Source: Megalobrama amblycephala
Lineage: Eukaryota > Chordata > Actinopteri > Cypriniformes > Xenocyprididae
Direction: 5' to 3'
Length of the DNA: 64,000 nt
NCBI RefSeq assembly: GCF_018812025.1
Contig: NC_063050.1
Span: 5,402,547 to 5,466,546, forward strand
Shown here: one piece after another, positions 47,391 through 59,452 of the stretch
How positions within the stretch are numbered: position 1 is the stretch's first letter
How the letters are laid out: each line of letters opens with the position of its first letter
Position numbers and translations under genes: made by a program
The notes under the pieces: generated by a model
Database searches by the model: none
Told to the model about the DNA's origin: nothing
The model's input: only the letters and a program-made list of their open reading frames with translations

Positions 47391-48531
47391 GGCAAGGCAC
47401 GGCAATTTTATTTGTATAGCACATTTCATACACAATGGTAATTCAAAGTGCTTTACATAAAAAGAATAATAAAAATATAACATAAGGAATAGAAATAACA
47501 GTAAAAACAGAGAATTTTGCTATCTGGATGGAAGAGCTAGGAAGTCTTAGGGAGTTTTTTGTTGTTGTTGTTGTCCGTCAGAGTGGATCTAAATGGATCT
47601 TCCTCACACGACAGGACTGCTACCTGTTAAGGCACTTCAAACTGATAAACAAAGTTTCAATCTCCCCTTTTGCCAAGACACCTCAAACTGCACCACACAG
47701 CCCTAATCCCCCTTTCGGAGATATCTTATCTATGCAACGCAGTTCAAGTTTCCCCTTTGGAAATGTCCCCCTTTGAAAAGTGTCCTGACTGTAACCCAGA
47801 GATATCTTAACCATGCACCACAGCTCAAATTTCCCCGTGTTTTGTCCCCATCCAAATTTACCAAATTTTAACCTAATCACAGATTATTTACCTGTATCTG
47901 TGTTTAGGCGAATATCATTTATTATCTTTATGAGCGCCATCTCTGTGCTGTGATGCGGTCGGAAACCAGATTGAAAGTTGTCAAAATATCCATTCAAGCT
48001 TAAGAACTTGTTCAGCTGATTGAAAACAACTTTTTCAATGATCTTGCCTATGAAAGGAAGATTTGAGATTGGTCTGTAGTTGCTCAATATGGTGTTATCC
48101 AGATTACTCTTTTTCAGGAGGGGCTTAAAAATGGAAGTTTTAAGGGATTTTGGAAAAGTCCCAGAGAGAAGTGAGGCATTTACCACTTCTAGGAGATCTG
48201 CTTCTAAACAGTTAAACACACTTTTGAAAAAAGATGTGGGAAGTGTGTCAAGGGCGCAGGTTGATGTTTTAAGGTGCTGTACTGTTTCTTCCAAAATTTT
48301 ACCATCAATTGCTTCGAAAACAGACATAATAGCTACTTTCTGAGGTTGTGATCTCATCTGTTTTACCCCAGTGCAGCTCAAGGATGTGTTGATCGCATTT
48401 CTGATATTATTAATTTTCTCATAGAAGAAGGAAGCAAACTCACAGAATTTGCTGTCTGAGAGCATTTCACTGAGAATCTGACTTGGGGGGTTTGTTAGTC
48501 TCTCTACAGTAGCAAAAAGAGTGCAGGTGTT
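47391..48531 (-). mobile_element. L2 LINE, 5'-truncated and internally deleted
   Basis: Its 3' tail (complement at 47391-47470) is the same as that at 1230-1320. On the minus strand the 5' part encodes the N-terminal RT region: TSFFKSVFNCLEADLLEVVN, LLKKSNLDN, NYRPISNLPFIGKIIEKVV and FQSGFRPHHST. After NDIRLNTDTG (47884) the RT core is lost and 3' UTR-like sequence follows. It interrupts 'cttacagtttactactg', intact in unit 1, with a short gttta duplication. Confidence 0.8.
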
Positions 48532-48559
48532 GTTTACTACTGTTACACTTATTGTACAC

Positions 48560-49056
48560 TTAAAGGGTGAGTTCACACAAAAATGAAAACAATGTCAATT
48601 ATTACTCACCCTCATCTCGTTCCACACCCGTAAGACCTTTATCAGACTATATTAGATATTTTATAGACAACAATGACATTTCCTCTCTCAAGATCCATAA
48701 ATATCTTTAAATCAGTTCATGTGAGCAGTGTTTTGAAATCGGCCCATCACTATATTGTTGAAAAGTCGTTGTTTTGTTTTTTTGGTGCACAAAAGGTATT
48801 CTCGTTGCCTTATAATATTAAAGTAGAACCACTGAACCCACATGAACTGATTTAAATATATTTTTAGTTCATTAATGGATCTTGAGAGAGGAAATGTTAT
48901 TACTGGCTATGCAGGCCTCACTAAGCCATCGTATTTCATCAAAAATATCTTAATTTGTGTTCTGAAGATGAACGAAGGTCTTACGGGTGTGGAACGACAT
49001 GAGGGAGAGTAATTAATGACAGAATTTTGATTTTTGGGTGAACTAACCCTTTAAAC
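48560..49056. mobile_element. Foldback MITE with terminal gggttagttcacc motif
   Basis: Left arm 48560-48640 and right arm about 48960-49056 are imperfect inverted copies ('ttactcaccctcatctcgtt' against its complement), ending in the aaagggtgagttcac / gtgaactaaccctttaa pair. Unit 1 has only the left arm at 26969-27100. No ORF. Confidence 0.65.
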
Positions 49057-49326
49057 GTATACTTCAATTTGGCCAATTCAATCCCAAGCAGTATTTAAAT
49101 AGTACACTTACAAGTTTACTACTAGTACACATTATTAGTATACTTACTAGATAGGGTATACTTAAAAATATACTTGAACATTACTTAAGTATACTTGAAA
49201 AAATTAACTTAAAGTATACTTCTTTTTCATAAGGGGTGGCCCTAAAGAGGACAGAATCCTCACACATGTTGGTTTTTCCCATCATAGTTGTGAGTTTTCC
49301 CATCACAGGCATCAGACACGCGTCTC

Positions 49327-49900
49327 CCCAGCTAACATAATTTTGTTATAAGAATGTTCTCTAAATATTCAGTGTTGGTTCTGGGAACATTAAAACCGTC
49401 CAGTTTTCTTGATGTTACAGGAACGTTTTTATAGAATATAATGTTCCTCAACTTAAATATAACGTTCTTTCAACTTAATTTTGATCTAAAATTCAACATT
49501 GTAGGAACGTTGATTTATAACATTCCAAGAACATGAAAATTTCCAGTTTCCTTAATGTTAGTAGAATGTTATTTAAAGGTTAGTATGATGTTCCAGAAGC
49601 ATTCTTTCAATCATTCAAACACCTGCTGTGAACAAACACTGAAAGAAAGAGAAATAAGAACACAAACTACAACTTTCTTCAGCCACAGCCTTAGATGAAC
49701 TGAAGATAAAAGACATGAAATCTCTGAAGATCTGATTAAACAACTCCACAAACAGCATTACCTGCTTCACTTATTGCTAACCAGACTGACTTTATTTCTG
49801 TCACACGTCTACAGAAGCTCTTATTGAGAATTAACAGATGTTGTTTAGATGTGGATGTGTTTAGTCCGAGGTCACCGTAACGGAGATCAGTGTTTGCTTT
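49327..49900. mobile_element. Second copy of the 14-kb foldback MITE (partial)
   Basis: Starts 'cccagctaacataa' and continues with acgttcc-rich sequence and 'caaacacctgctgtgaacaa', matching the 13986-14762 element in reverse. Only one arm is retained. Confidence 0.55.
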
Positions 49901-50777
49901 AGTTGAGCTCTTGACCCTTTTTATTAAGTTATTAATCAGCAATTGCAGTGTTTTCAGAAAACATTTCTGCATTGATAAAGCAGATCAACATGTCTGTTTT
50001 AATAACTGACAAATGACTGCATTAAAGTTGTTTAAACAACTGTCGCAAAAAAGGCAATACGTCATAAAATCTGACCAATCAGGTTGTGAACGTATCCCTA
50101 TGCCTTTAGGTTTGATATCTTTTGGTACGTTAATAAAATTGCCAATCAGAACGCTAATCCGACAAGAACTAAATGTTTTTTTCTTCTTTTTTCGAACCAA
50201 ACTACAAGTGTGAACGCACCCTAAAAGTACTTTATTGGCATCAATGGTTTCATAAAGAACCTTTAACATCCTTGAACCTTCTGGTATTGCTTTAAAAAAA
50301 CCTTTATTTTTGCAATCTTTATTTTTAAGAGTGTAGGCCTAAATGTTTACCTTAAAAAACGCTGAATTGATCCATTCTGCCTTTGGTTTTATGCTGGATC
50401 TCACCATATCATAAAATCAGACAAGCAACAACCATAAAGGTTGGAAAAATCACATACTGTGCATCAGGTTTGTTATTATATGGACGCATCAGGCCTCATT
50501 ATATAATGACGAGCAGAATCAACCCATCATATCAACAGATGAATCTTTCCAGTTTGCAATAATTCATCTGAAGAGATCAAACACATTTGACATAATGCAT
50601 AGAGACATATCAATGCTGGAGTTTATTTGATTTATTCATGTTTAAGTAAATCAAAAGAACAAAACCAAAGATATACATTGATTTACTTACAGCGAGGAAA
50701 GTAAAACCTTGAAGCTTTACATTTGTTATATTTTGGAAACAATAGCAGATAATTTGTTCCTGAAAACATTAATGTTT

Positions 50778-51901
50778 CTAAGACACACATTTAATCTTCA
50801 TGCTGATGAATTTCATACCGACAGAGAAGCTGTTTTTCCAGGTTTTCCAAACATCACCAATGGCATGATGTGTGTTGTCTTCTCCCCACAAATACACACC
50901 GTTGGGGTTTGTATGGTGACATCCTACTGCATACCAAAATGCCCCGAGAAACTGTTTGGCACAGTTCCCATCATAGGGGTCTTGGTCTTTGTCAAAGGTG
51001 GAGAACTTCTGACCATTATGGTAAGATAAAGAGTCGCCTGCAGAGAAGAAAAGCATCATTGAGGACATTAACTTCATATTTAGATGAAGAATATTTCAGT
51101 GAAATTACAAAAACATTTGATAGTGCATGAACAAGTGCACTCAAGTGTGAAAGTATGAAAGTGTCCTACCTGCTCCTCCATCAATGAATCCTGAAACATC
51201 CAGTTTATACCCCTCAGTTTCAGGACCCACAGAGAAGGACGAGTACAGAGCAAAACCTTTCCTTCCAGCGAAGTCCTCCAGATCCACTCTCAGCATGTAC
51301 TTCCTGTTACGTGTCAGCTGGTACATGTTCTCCAGCCCTGTTCACACACACACATGAAGAACATATTCAACCAAACACATGATCATCCACACAAACAGAC
51401 ACTCACTGTGAGATCTTACCCAGCCAGTATTCTCCTTCAGTGGTCCCGAATCCTCTCTTGTACTGATTCCACGGCTGATAGAAATTAATACTGCCGTCCA
51501 TTCTCCTCTGAAACACCTGTGATGGGTTTATATAGAAGATATGATTCATAATGTATGTTCTGATGTGTGTTTAATGATCTAAAGTCACATTCGTACCGTC
51601 CATCCTCCTTTATCTTCATCTTTCCCACCTGAGATCATGTCACAGTAAACCCAGACAGGAACGTCACCTGCTGGATAGATGGAGTAAATCCCACTGACTG
51701 TTTGTCCTGCTTTATAAAGGTCAGAACAGTCGACCGGCTTGAATCCATCAGGAACCGACACAACAAACCCCATGAAAACAGAGAGCAGAGCCGCGACAAA
51801 CACCATAATCTAGAGAGAGACACGACTGATCAAGATCCTCGTTTATGATGATCAATTATAATAAAAGTAAAAACAGTAAATGTGATTGAACTTACCGCCA
51901 T
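50778..51901 (-). CDS. mfap4: MFAP4-like FReD protein, gene E
   Basis: Duplicate of gene C at a constant offset. Exons 51896-51901, 51597-51809, 51420-51516, 51170-51337 and 50778-51037, about 247 residues, all open. It has the signal peptide [16 protein letters not shown] (Met for Thr of C), [33 protein letters not shown] (Ala for Thr), [24 protein letters not shown] and MKIKCVS. A handful of amino-acid changes from C and none in core FReD residues suggest both copies are maintained or the duplication is young. Secreted extracellular protein by family. Confidence 0.9.
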
Positions 51902-52101
51902 CTTCTCAATATTTTCTCAGCTGATCACTGCAGAGATTTATCAATGTTTTCTGTTTAAATCTTGAAGAAAGCAAACCAAAAGTCATCAGATGTTTGTTTT
52001 TTGTCTTGAAATGTCTTAATATTCTTTGAGGTAAATAATGCAGAATAAAACAGTAACTCACCGTTTGTTGTGCCTTGTGTTGTTCAGTCTGACACAATCT
52101 C

Positions 52102-52107
52102 TATATA
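52102..52107 (-). promoter_or_regulatory. TATA box of gene E
   Basis: TATATA in the same block as that of gene C. Exon 0 ends at a GTGAG donor next to 52062. Confidence 0.65.
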
Positions 52108-52109
52108 TC

Positions 52110-53390
52110 TGTCAGATTCTCAGGCTCCTCCTCTGTGTTACTGTAGAAACTTATATTGCAAAACCCTTCATTCTTGCCACAAACTGAATGTTAACATGCT
52201 GCCTAAATCACGTTTTGCTTTTATTTTGGCAGGATAGAGGAGAAGCAGCAGGAAAGTACAGCATCAACTCACCTCTGACGTGATGACAGAATGATAATTT
52301 AATTTGGGTTCATTCATCATAGAAATGTCTAGGAAATCGTTGAGTCACTCGCATCTTCAACCAACCTTTTTATCAGTAAGAGCATCTGTCATTTCAGTCA
52401 CAGTGTTGAAATACTAACTGGTGATATGTTAGATACTATAAATAAGATATATACAGTGAATGAAAACTATACCAAACACAACATCTCAGACACAAGGTAC
52501 ACAAATCATGATCACATTTGATTAAACATTCTCACGGCAGATGGAAGAAAAGACCTTCTATATCACTCTTTTGAGCAACGAGGGTTAACAAGTCTGTTGG
52601 TAAATAAGCTACACATAGTCTGTGTCATGGAGAGGGTGAGATTTATACTTCATGAGGGAAGACAGGTCCCTATAATCTCAATTTTCAGAGAGCACCTTAT
52701 TCTTGGGCTGGCCTTGTTCCCCACCCCAACATACCACAGCATACAAAATTACAGATGCAACTGCAGTATATCATACAAAGTCCTTAACTAAACCCGGCAC
52801 ACCCCAAAACTCAAGTGGATATGACTCTGAGCCTTTTATACAAGTAATTCATGTGATCACACCAGTCTAACTTATTTAAATAGACTCCCAGTTATTTGAT
52901 GACAATTTTGGGTGAACTAACCCTTTGACATTTGGCCTGCTTCTCTTATTATTTATTAAATTAAAAAGCTTTTTGCTTTTATTTTGACAGGACAGAAGAG
53001 AAGCAGCAGGATCTGATATGATGCAAATCTCCATCTGACCTTTTATCGGTAAGAACATCAGTCATTGCACTGCACAATGTTGAAATACAAACTGGTGGTA
53101 AGTTACATGGTTAGCAGTACACTCTAAAAATATTGTGCAACATACCAAAATAAACTCCTAAAATCCAACAGTTTGATTTGTCTAAAATCTATTGATTACA
53201 TTTTTCTCATTTAAATTTTTAAAGGAAATTAGTATTTGACTAACACATTATATTTTTAAAATATACTTAATATTTTTCTTAAATTTTACTTAAAATATTT
53301 GAGAATGAAGTAATTCAATTACTCAGTTTAAAGAACTAAAATTATGACTTATTTCACATGGCAATAATCAAAACTACATTGATATATATT
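52110..53390. other. Spacer between genes E and F
   Basis: Duplicate of 29432-30720 with scattered substitutions and small indels. No gene recognised. Confidence 0.5.
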
Positions 53391-53598
53391 GACTTTCATT
53401 GATGGAGTTTATTGTTGATTCATTTCAGTTGTAAATTTAAAGAAGTGACCCAAAACAAAGAAGAAGAAAATAATTGATGAGTACACAAAACATCAGTGAT
53501 ATATATTCTGACATGATTTACTAAGTTACACAGTTAACAGAGGAAAGGAAACTAAACTTTAATTTGATTGTTTTGTTTTGTAATGTTTCTTCAAAGGT

Positions 53599-54725
53599 CT
53601 AAGACACACGTCTGATCTTCATGCTGATGAATTTCATACCAACAGCGTAATTGTTCTTCCAGTGGTACCAAACATTTCCAATGGCGAAAATGGTGGGATC
53701 TTCTCCCCATAAATACACACCATTGGGGTTTGCATAGTGACAGACATTGTACCAAAATGCCCCGAGATACAGTTTGGCACAGTTCCTCTTATCGGAATCT
53801 TGGTCTTTGTCAAAGGTGGAGAACTTCTGTCCATTGTGGTAAGTCAAAGAGTCACCTGCAGAGAAGAAGAGCATCATTGAGGACATCAGGTGCACATTTA
53901 CTCAACTGATTGTGATTTTAATATGAATGAAAGTGTCTTACCTGCTCCTCCATCAGTGAACCCTGAAACATGCAGTTTATACCCAACATTTTCACAATCC
54001 ACAGAGAAGGACGAGTACAGAGCAAAACCTTTCCTTCCGGTGAAGTCCTCCAGATCCACTCTCAGCATGTACTTCCTGTTACGTGTCAGCTGGTGCATGT
54101 TCTCCAGCCCTGTTCACACACAAACACACATGAAGAACATGTTCAACCAAACACATGAACACTTCTATCAAAACCTTTTCTTGACACCAAATGCCGAAGT
54201 TTAAAACTCTGACAAACCAAAATGGACACACACTGTGAGATCTTACCCAGCCAGTATTCGCCTTCAGTCGACCCGAATCCTCTCTTGTACTGATTCCACG
54301 GGCGATAGAAATTAATACTGCCGTCCATTCTCCTTTGAAACACCTGTGATGGGTTTATATAGAAGATATGATTCATAATGTATGTTCTGATATGTGTTTA
54401 ATGATCTAAAGTCACATTCGTACCGTCCATCCTCCTTTATCTTCATCTTTCCCATCTGAGATCATGTCACAGTAAACCCAGACAGGAACGTCACCTGCTG
54501 GATAGATGGAGTAAATCCCACTGACTGTTTGTCCTGCTTTATAAAGGTCAGAACAGTCGACCGGCTTGAATCCATCAGGAACCGACACAACAAACCCCGT
54601 GAAAACAGAGAGCAGAGCCGCGACAAACACCGTCATCTAGAGAGAGACACGACTGATCAAGATCCTCGTTCATGATCAATTATAATAAAAGTAAAAATAG
54701 TAAATGTGATTGAACTTGCCGCCAT
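53599..54725 (-). CDS. mfap4: MFAP4-like FReD protein, gene F
   Basis: Exons 54720-54725, 54424-54636, 54247-54343, 53942-54109 and 53599-53855, about 246 residues. Signal peptide [18 protein letters not shown], then [71 protein letters not shown] and MKIRRVS. Partner of D without its insertions. The first coding exon ends at GC rather than GT (ATGGCG|GCAAGT, 54715-54720), a GC-AG intron. If that intron is not spliced, the ATG of exon 2 can still start the protein. Probably functional. Confidence 0.88.
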
Positions 54726-54918
54726 CTTCTCAATATTTTCTCAGCTGATCACTGCAGAGATTTATCAATGTTTTCTTTTTAAAAGAAAGCAAACCAAAAG
54801 TCATCAGATGTTTGTTTTTCTGTTGTAGAAATGTCTTAATATTCTGTGAGGTAAATGATGAGGAATAAAACAGTAACTCACCGTCTGTGCCTTGTGTGGT
54901 TCAGTCTGACACAATCTC

Positions 54919-54924
54919 TATATA
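54919..54924 (-). promoter_or_regulatory. TATA box of gene F
   Basis: TATATA in the conserved block shared with genes C and E. Confidence 0.65.
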
Positions 54925-55277
54925 TCTGTCAGATTCTCAGGCTCCTCCTCTGTGTTACTGTAGAAACTTATATTGCAAAACCCTTGATTCTTGCCACAAA
55001 CTGAATGTTAACATGCTGCCTGCTGCTTTTGTTATTTATTAAATCGCTTTTTGTTTTTATTTCGCCAGGATAGTGGAGAAGCAGCAGGAAAGTACAGCAT
55101 CAACACACCTCTGACATGGTGACAGAATGATAATTTAATTTGATAATTTAATTCATTCATCATAGAAATGTCTATGAAATCGTTGTCACTCACATCTTCA
55201 ACCAACCTTTTTATCAGTAAGAGCATTTGACATTTCAGTCACTCTTCTTGCATTCCAAGATTTTGAAATATGAATTG

Positions 55278-56062
55278 GTCATAACACATGTAGAAGGCGA
55301 CGTTCTCAGGACCTTGCGCAACGTTCCCTAAAAGTCCTCTAAAGGTGACAAAAATTCCAAACCTTTACAGAACATTCGGGACGTTCCTAAAACGTCCTCT
55401 TTTGATAATGATAGTGCTGCAGTTTAAAGTTCCTTAGATGACTTTAAGGGAATGTTCCATTTTGGTTATTTTATGGTCAAAAAAAGAACGTTACAAAGAG
55501 GACATTTGGGACATTAACAGAACGTTCCCACACTGTCCTCTGTTGGTCATTTAATAACGTTCCTGATATGAGTTTAGGGGGACGTTCTATTTTGGTTATT
55601 TTATGGTTGCGCGAGAACGTTACAAAGTGAAGTTCCTAAACGTAGTTTAGGGAGGAGCGAGCCCATCTAATCTTCCAATCAACAGCCAGAGTATATAAGC
55701 AACTGCTTACCTCTCTTTAGTCTCAGCTGTTTCAGCATCCCTCCACCTCCCCAAACTCCACCTTCATTTCAGGTACGTTGCCCTATGTAATCACATCCTA
55801 TATTTATTCACTGGGGGGGGTGTATCAGAGCTTGAGTTGAAGATGCTTCATCGAGCCCCTCCTCAGTGAAGATTATATGGGCAAACTAACTCGTTGAGAG
55901 GACATTTGGGAAGTTAACAGACCGTCCTATAGTAATAGTCCCCTAAACATTCCCAGAAACGTCCTGAATGTTCCCTTAAGGTCCACCAAATAACGTTACC
56001 CAAACCTTAAATGAACTCCACATCATGACCGTCTCTGAACATTCTAGGAACATTACTACATT
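55278..56062. mobile_element. AACGTTC-rich repeat element with TATA-driven exon
   Basis: Dense in acgttcc/gaacgtt words; the left end 'tgtagaaggcgacgttct' recurs at 58200. Near 55692 there is a TATATAAG box, followed by pyrimidine-rich sequence and 'ttcatttcag|gtacgt' at about 55770, like a short noncoding first exon. No transposase seen; class unknown. Confidence 0.4.
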
Positions 56063-56067
56063 CTTAG

Positions 56068-57230
56068 AAAGGATGTGTTAAAACTGACTCAAACTGTGTT
56101 AAATTCTTACACATCAATGGGTGAGTATAGGGACAACACTTGTTGTGTTAATTCTTTTTTTTTATTTATTTATTTATTTATTTTTATTGAAGTTGCATGA
56201 CATAAATACACATTTGGTCATATAATACATATTTTGATCTTGTCCTAGAATAAACCCCCCAGAATAAATTAAAATAAACTGGTAGCAAGAACAAACAAGG
56301 GGAATGTCCCAGGTATTCTATTTTACACAAAGTCCGATCTTATTGGCCTAATAAATTCCAAGAATCCATTCCACAACCTCTCAAACCTATCCATTTCAAA
56401 TCTAACAGTGTACGTCAGTTTCTCCATAATGTATATATCATGCATCACATCAACCCAATTTTCCTTCCTTGGCGCATCCACCTTTACCCACTTCCAAGTA
56501 ATTCCCTTTTTTCCTGCTAGTAGGATAATTTTAAACATTTTACAATTCAGATTTTTTTTGCCTTGCATATTAAGTCTCCCCAAATAAAATGTGTCAAAAT
56601 TGAAAGGGAGATTAACCCGTAATATCATAGTTCCATCCAATATTTCTCTATCGTTGTTGTGTTAATTCTGACACATTCATTGAGTCAATGATTTTAACAC
56701 AGTGAATGTGTCAGGAAGGTTAACCAGAGGTGTAGTCAAGACCAGACCCTCCAAGACCGAGACCAAGACCATTCAAGAGGGAAGTTAATGAGATAATTAA
56801 GTCATTAATCAAGCAGTAGTGATGAACACCTGCTGTTAACAGGCAGAATCATTGAAGGAAAGAGGAAAACCAGTCAAAAAAAGGTCTTACACATCAGTGT
56901 GTGAGTTTAGGGACAACACTTATGTTAATTTTGACACATTCATTGTGTGATGATTTTAACACAGTAAATGTGTCAGGATGGTGGTCTGATGATAACAAGC
57001 AGAATCACCAAAGGAGAACATCACAATTTTACGTCACCATCATAGAAATCAGGGTTTGTTTTAGTTGAGCTCTTGTCAACTAAAGTTGTCCCAAAACACA
57101 AGAACCCAACTAACCCTGATCTCCATGACGGTGACTTAAAATTGTGATTTTCTCCTTTGGTGATTCTGCTTGTTAACATCAGACCACCTTCCTGACACAT
57201 TTAGCAGGTGTTCATCATTAATGTTCAATA
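56068..57230. mobile_element. N-family element, partial copy
   Basis: Shares 'aaaggatgtgttaaaactga', 'ttaacacagtaaatgtgtca' and 'gttaacaagcagaatca' with the copy at 60355-62020, rearranged with internal inverted pieces near 57090-57200. Interrupted by the L1 fragment. Confidence 0.5.
56156..56653 (-). mobile_element. L1-type LINE 3' fragment with 16-bp TSD
   Basis: A minus-strand frame (56323-56640) matches the C-terminus of L1/Tx1-type ORF2: LLAGKKGITWKWVKVDAPRK and DIYIMEKLTY. An A-rich (AAAT)n tail follows (T-rich at 56156-56185 on the plus strand). It is flanked by an exact 16-bp duplication, ttgttgtgttaattct (56140-56155 and 56654-56669). A severely 5'-truncated insertion made by target-primed reverse transcription. 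Confidence 0.85.
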
Positions 57231-58300
57231 GTCGATTAATGAATTATCTTGATTGAATGGACTTGTTTTGGTCTTGGAAGGTCTGGTCTCGTCCACACCT
57301 CTGATCTTGAATGGTCTTGGTTTTGGAGGTCTGGTCCTCACCTCTGAAATGAACACAAAGATGTGTACATGTGTAATATTAACACATTACAGATGACACA
57401 AAAACTTGCCGCAGCACTTTCCTAAACATCCGCTTTTCAAGATGCATGTGCACATTTATCTGATCCTTGACACGATCGCGGGCAGCAGTGCAAAGTTGAT
57501 TCTGAGGTAGTTTGATGATGTTTTTCAAAATGTTGCAAATGAGAATCGATTAAATCAACATTTATATTTTGAGACAAAGGCCTTCTTAATGATTTTCAGT
57601 TTTGTTGAATGTAATTAAAGCAACAGTTTTTCAATAACGGAAGAATATGTAAAAGTATGGTATTTGTGGCGAAAGACACAATAACATGATAGTAAACAGC
57701 TGCTGACTTTTCCATTTGTTGACATGATATGGTTTGTTTCAGATGGTAAATATTATATAGCATATTATATAGCAGAGAGATAGAACAATTTTCTATTGTT
57801 CCCATATCTGCGAACAAAAGAAAATTAACATTGACTTTTTTACTTTTTGAGGCGGGAATCAAGATGGCGGTGTCATTGTCCAGCTTAAGTAAATTCAGTA
57901 TTGATTCATTCTGTTGTAAGAATCAATAGTTATTAATTTAGTTAATTTATCTATATCAGCACTGGAGTAAACAGTGATGTCATCATCCAGCTCAGTTCAG
58001 TTCTCATACAATAGTGTCAATGCAGTCAGATCAAAACACTGAATATCAAGTGTCCCCGACTAAGCAAGCCAAAGGCGACAGCGGCAAGAAGCCAAACTCC
58101 ATCAGGTGACAGAATGGAGCTCAGTCAGGGGCCAGTTCTCCTCTGGCCAACAACGAACAGTCCTCTAACAGTGTATGATTATGATTCAGGTCATAACCCA
58201 TGTAGGCGACGTTCTAATGACCCTGCGCAATGTTCCTTAAAATTTCTCTAAAGGTGACGAACATTCTGAACCTTTACAGAACATTGGGGGCGTTTAAAAC
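57231..58300. other. Repeat-derived region without clear gene
   Basis: Contains 'gaatcaagatggcggtgtca' (57857) and a short frame at 58020-58115 (MQSDQNTEYQVSPTKQAKGD) ending near a GTGAC donor-like site. It could be a LINE 5' end or an orphan exon; I cannot tell. The last 100 bases repeat the left end of the 55278 element. Confidence 0.35.
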
Positions 58301-58690
58301 TGTCATGATCACCATCAGTTCCTGTCAGTTCCTGGACTACATTTCCCATAATCCTCCCTGCCTGTCACATGCACACTCTAAACCAATCACCAATTGCCAC
58401 ATACAGCTGTAGCTCATTACCTGGACTATAAAAGACTCACACACACACCACCACTTTGTGAAGTCTTGTTTATCTCGGTTGCAATTCTGAGCGTTTATAT
58501 CCGGTCAGCCTGTCTGTTGTTGATCTTGCCTGTTACCCGTTTACGATTCCTCTGCTGCCTACCCCTGACCTGTGCTTTGCATACCGACCTGTGAGTGATA
58601 TCTGCCTGTCCTGATCATTGCCTGTATCCCAACCACTACTCTGCCTGTCCCTTGCTGTTAACTTCTCTGTTTCCACCTGTAGTTTCAACT
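58301..58690 (+). mobile_element. Probable solo or partial LTR
   Basis: Starts 'tgtcatgatcaccatcag', contains 'actacatttcccataatc' and a TATA box in 'ggactataaaagactc' (about 58423), followed by T/C-rich U5-like sequence. It resembles fish gypsy LTRs. It interrupts an AACGTTC-type repeat. The 3' boundary is uncertain and no TSD was found. Confidence 0.45.
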
Positions 58691-58805
58691 TGATAAAAAA
58701 TCCCAGAGCCGAAGGTGATTCACATAATTAAGTTTGTACATTAAGTGTCACTATTTAATGAATGAATTTTTGCTTCAGCTAATGTCTCTTTTCTGATGTT
58801 ATTAG

Positions 58806-59133
58806 ATGGACTCCAAGGATGGGGGATTGTAGAGAATGGAGGTGACGGCTGGGTGACAGGAACCAATAATAAACCACATCCAGACGACACGGTCACCAAC
58901 TGTTTTATAACATCTTACGGGTATGTTTGATATTTTAGATCCTTCAAGAAAGTTTTGAGCCTGTTTCTTTTCAGTCCATGTTAAAATATGAAACTGAATC
59001 GGTCATCAAGCCAATCCACACATGATAACTTTGTCCTCAGTTTATCTTTGAAGCGACAGCTGATTGATTTGAAGAAAGAAGGCTACAGTGATGCTTTCAT
59101 GGATCTGCAACCTCATATCAGAATATCAGACTG
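58806..59133 (+). CDS. FBA-domain gene fragment (Fbxo2/Fbxo44/nccrp1-like), two exons
   Basis: Exon 58806-58920 (acceptor tattag, donor gtatg) encodes DGLQGWGIVENGGDGWVTG and NCFITSYG. Exon 59041-59133 (acceptor cctcag, donor gtgagt) continues RQLIDLKKEGYSDAFMDLQP and HIRISDW. This is the first half of the F-box-associated domain, which binds N-glycans or glycoproteins in Fbxo2-type ubiquitin ligase adaptors and in NCCRP1. Phases join correctly and no stop is present. The second half of the domain is not found downstream, where a Tc1 element lies, and no upstream F-box exon is visible. Either a truncated pseudogene or a gene whose other exons lie outside or were missed. Confidence 0.6.
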
Positions 59134-59452
59134 GTGAGTGTTCGCTGAAACTTCATTGCATCCTACAGTATCTTAGGTGGTGCATTTCAAGTTTTATAGT
59201 GCTGCACGATATTGGAAAATAAAACTTAAAAACTGTGATCACAAACATGACCATTGTAATTAAATTTTATTTTATCTATTTTATACATACAATTTAGTTA
59301 CATTGCAAATGGATGAAGAATTGCTTTGAATATCTCATGCACATGCTCATAGTTTCCAACATAAAATACTCCACTATAATTTTTAATTTCTTATGTTTCT
59401 AAATAAATAAAGCAGTAATTTTTATTTTGTTATAAGCAGGAATGCTACTGTA

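Larger units (their letters stand above)
43301..54415. other. Tandem segmental duplication, unit 2
   Basis: Second copy of the B-C-D region: 5' flank of D, spacer, then genes E (like C) and F (like D). Unit-specific insertions are hAT elements at 44081 and 45694, an L2 at 47391, and a stretch at about 49057-49970 absent from unit 1. Confidence 0.85.
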
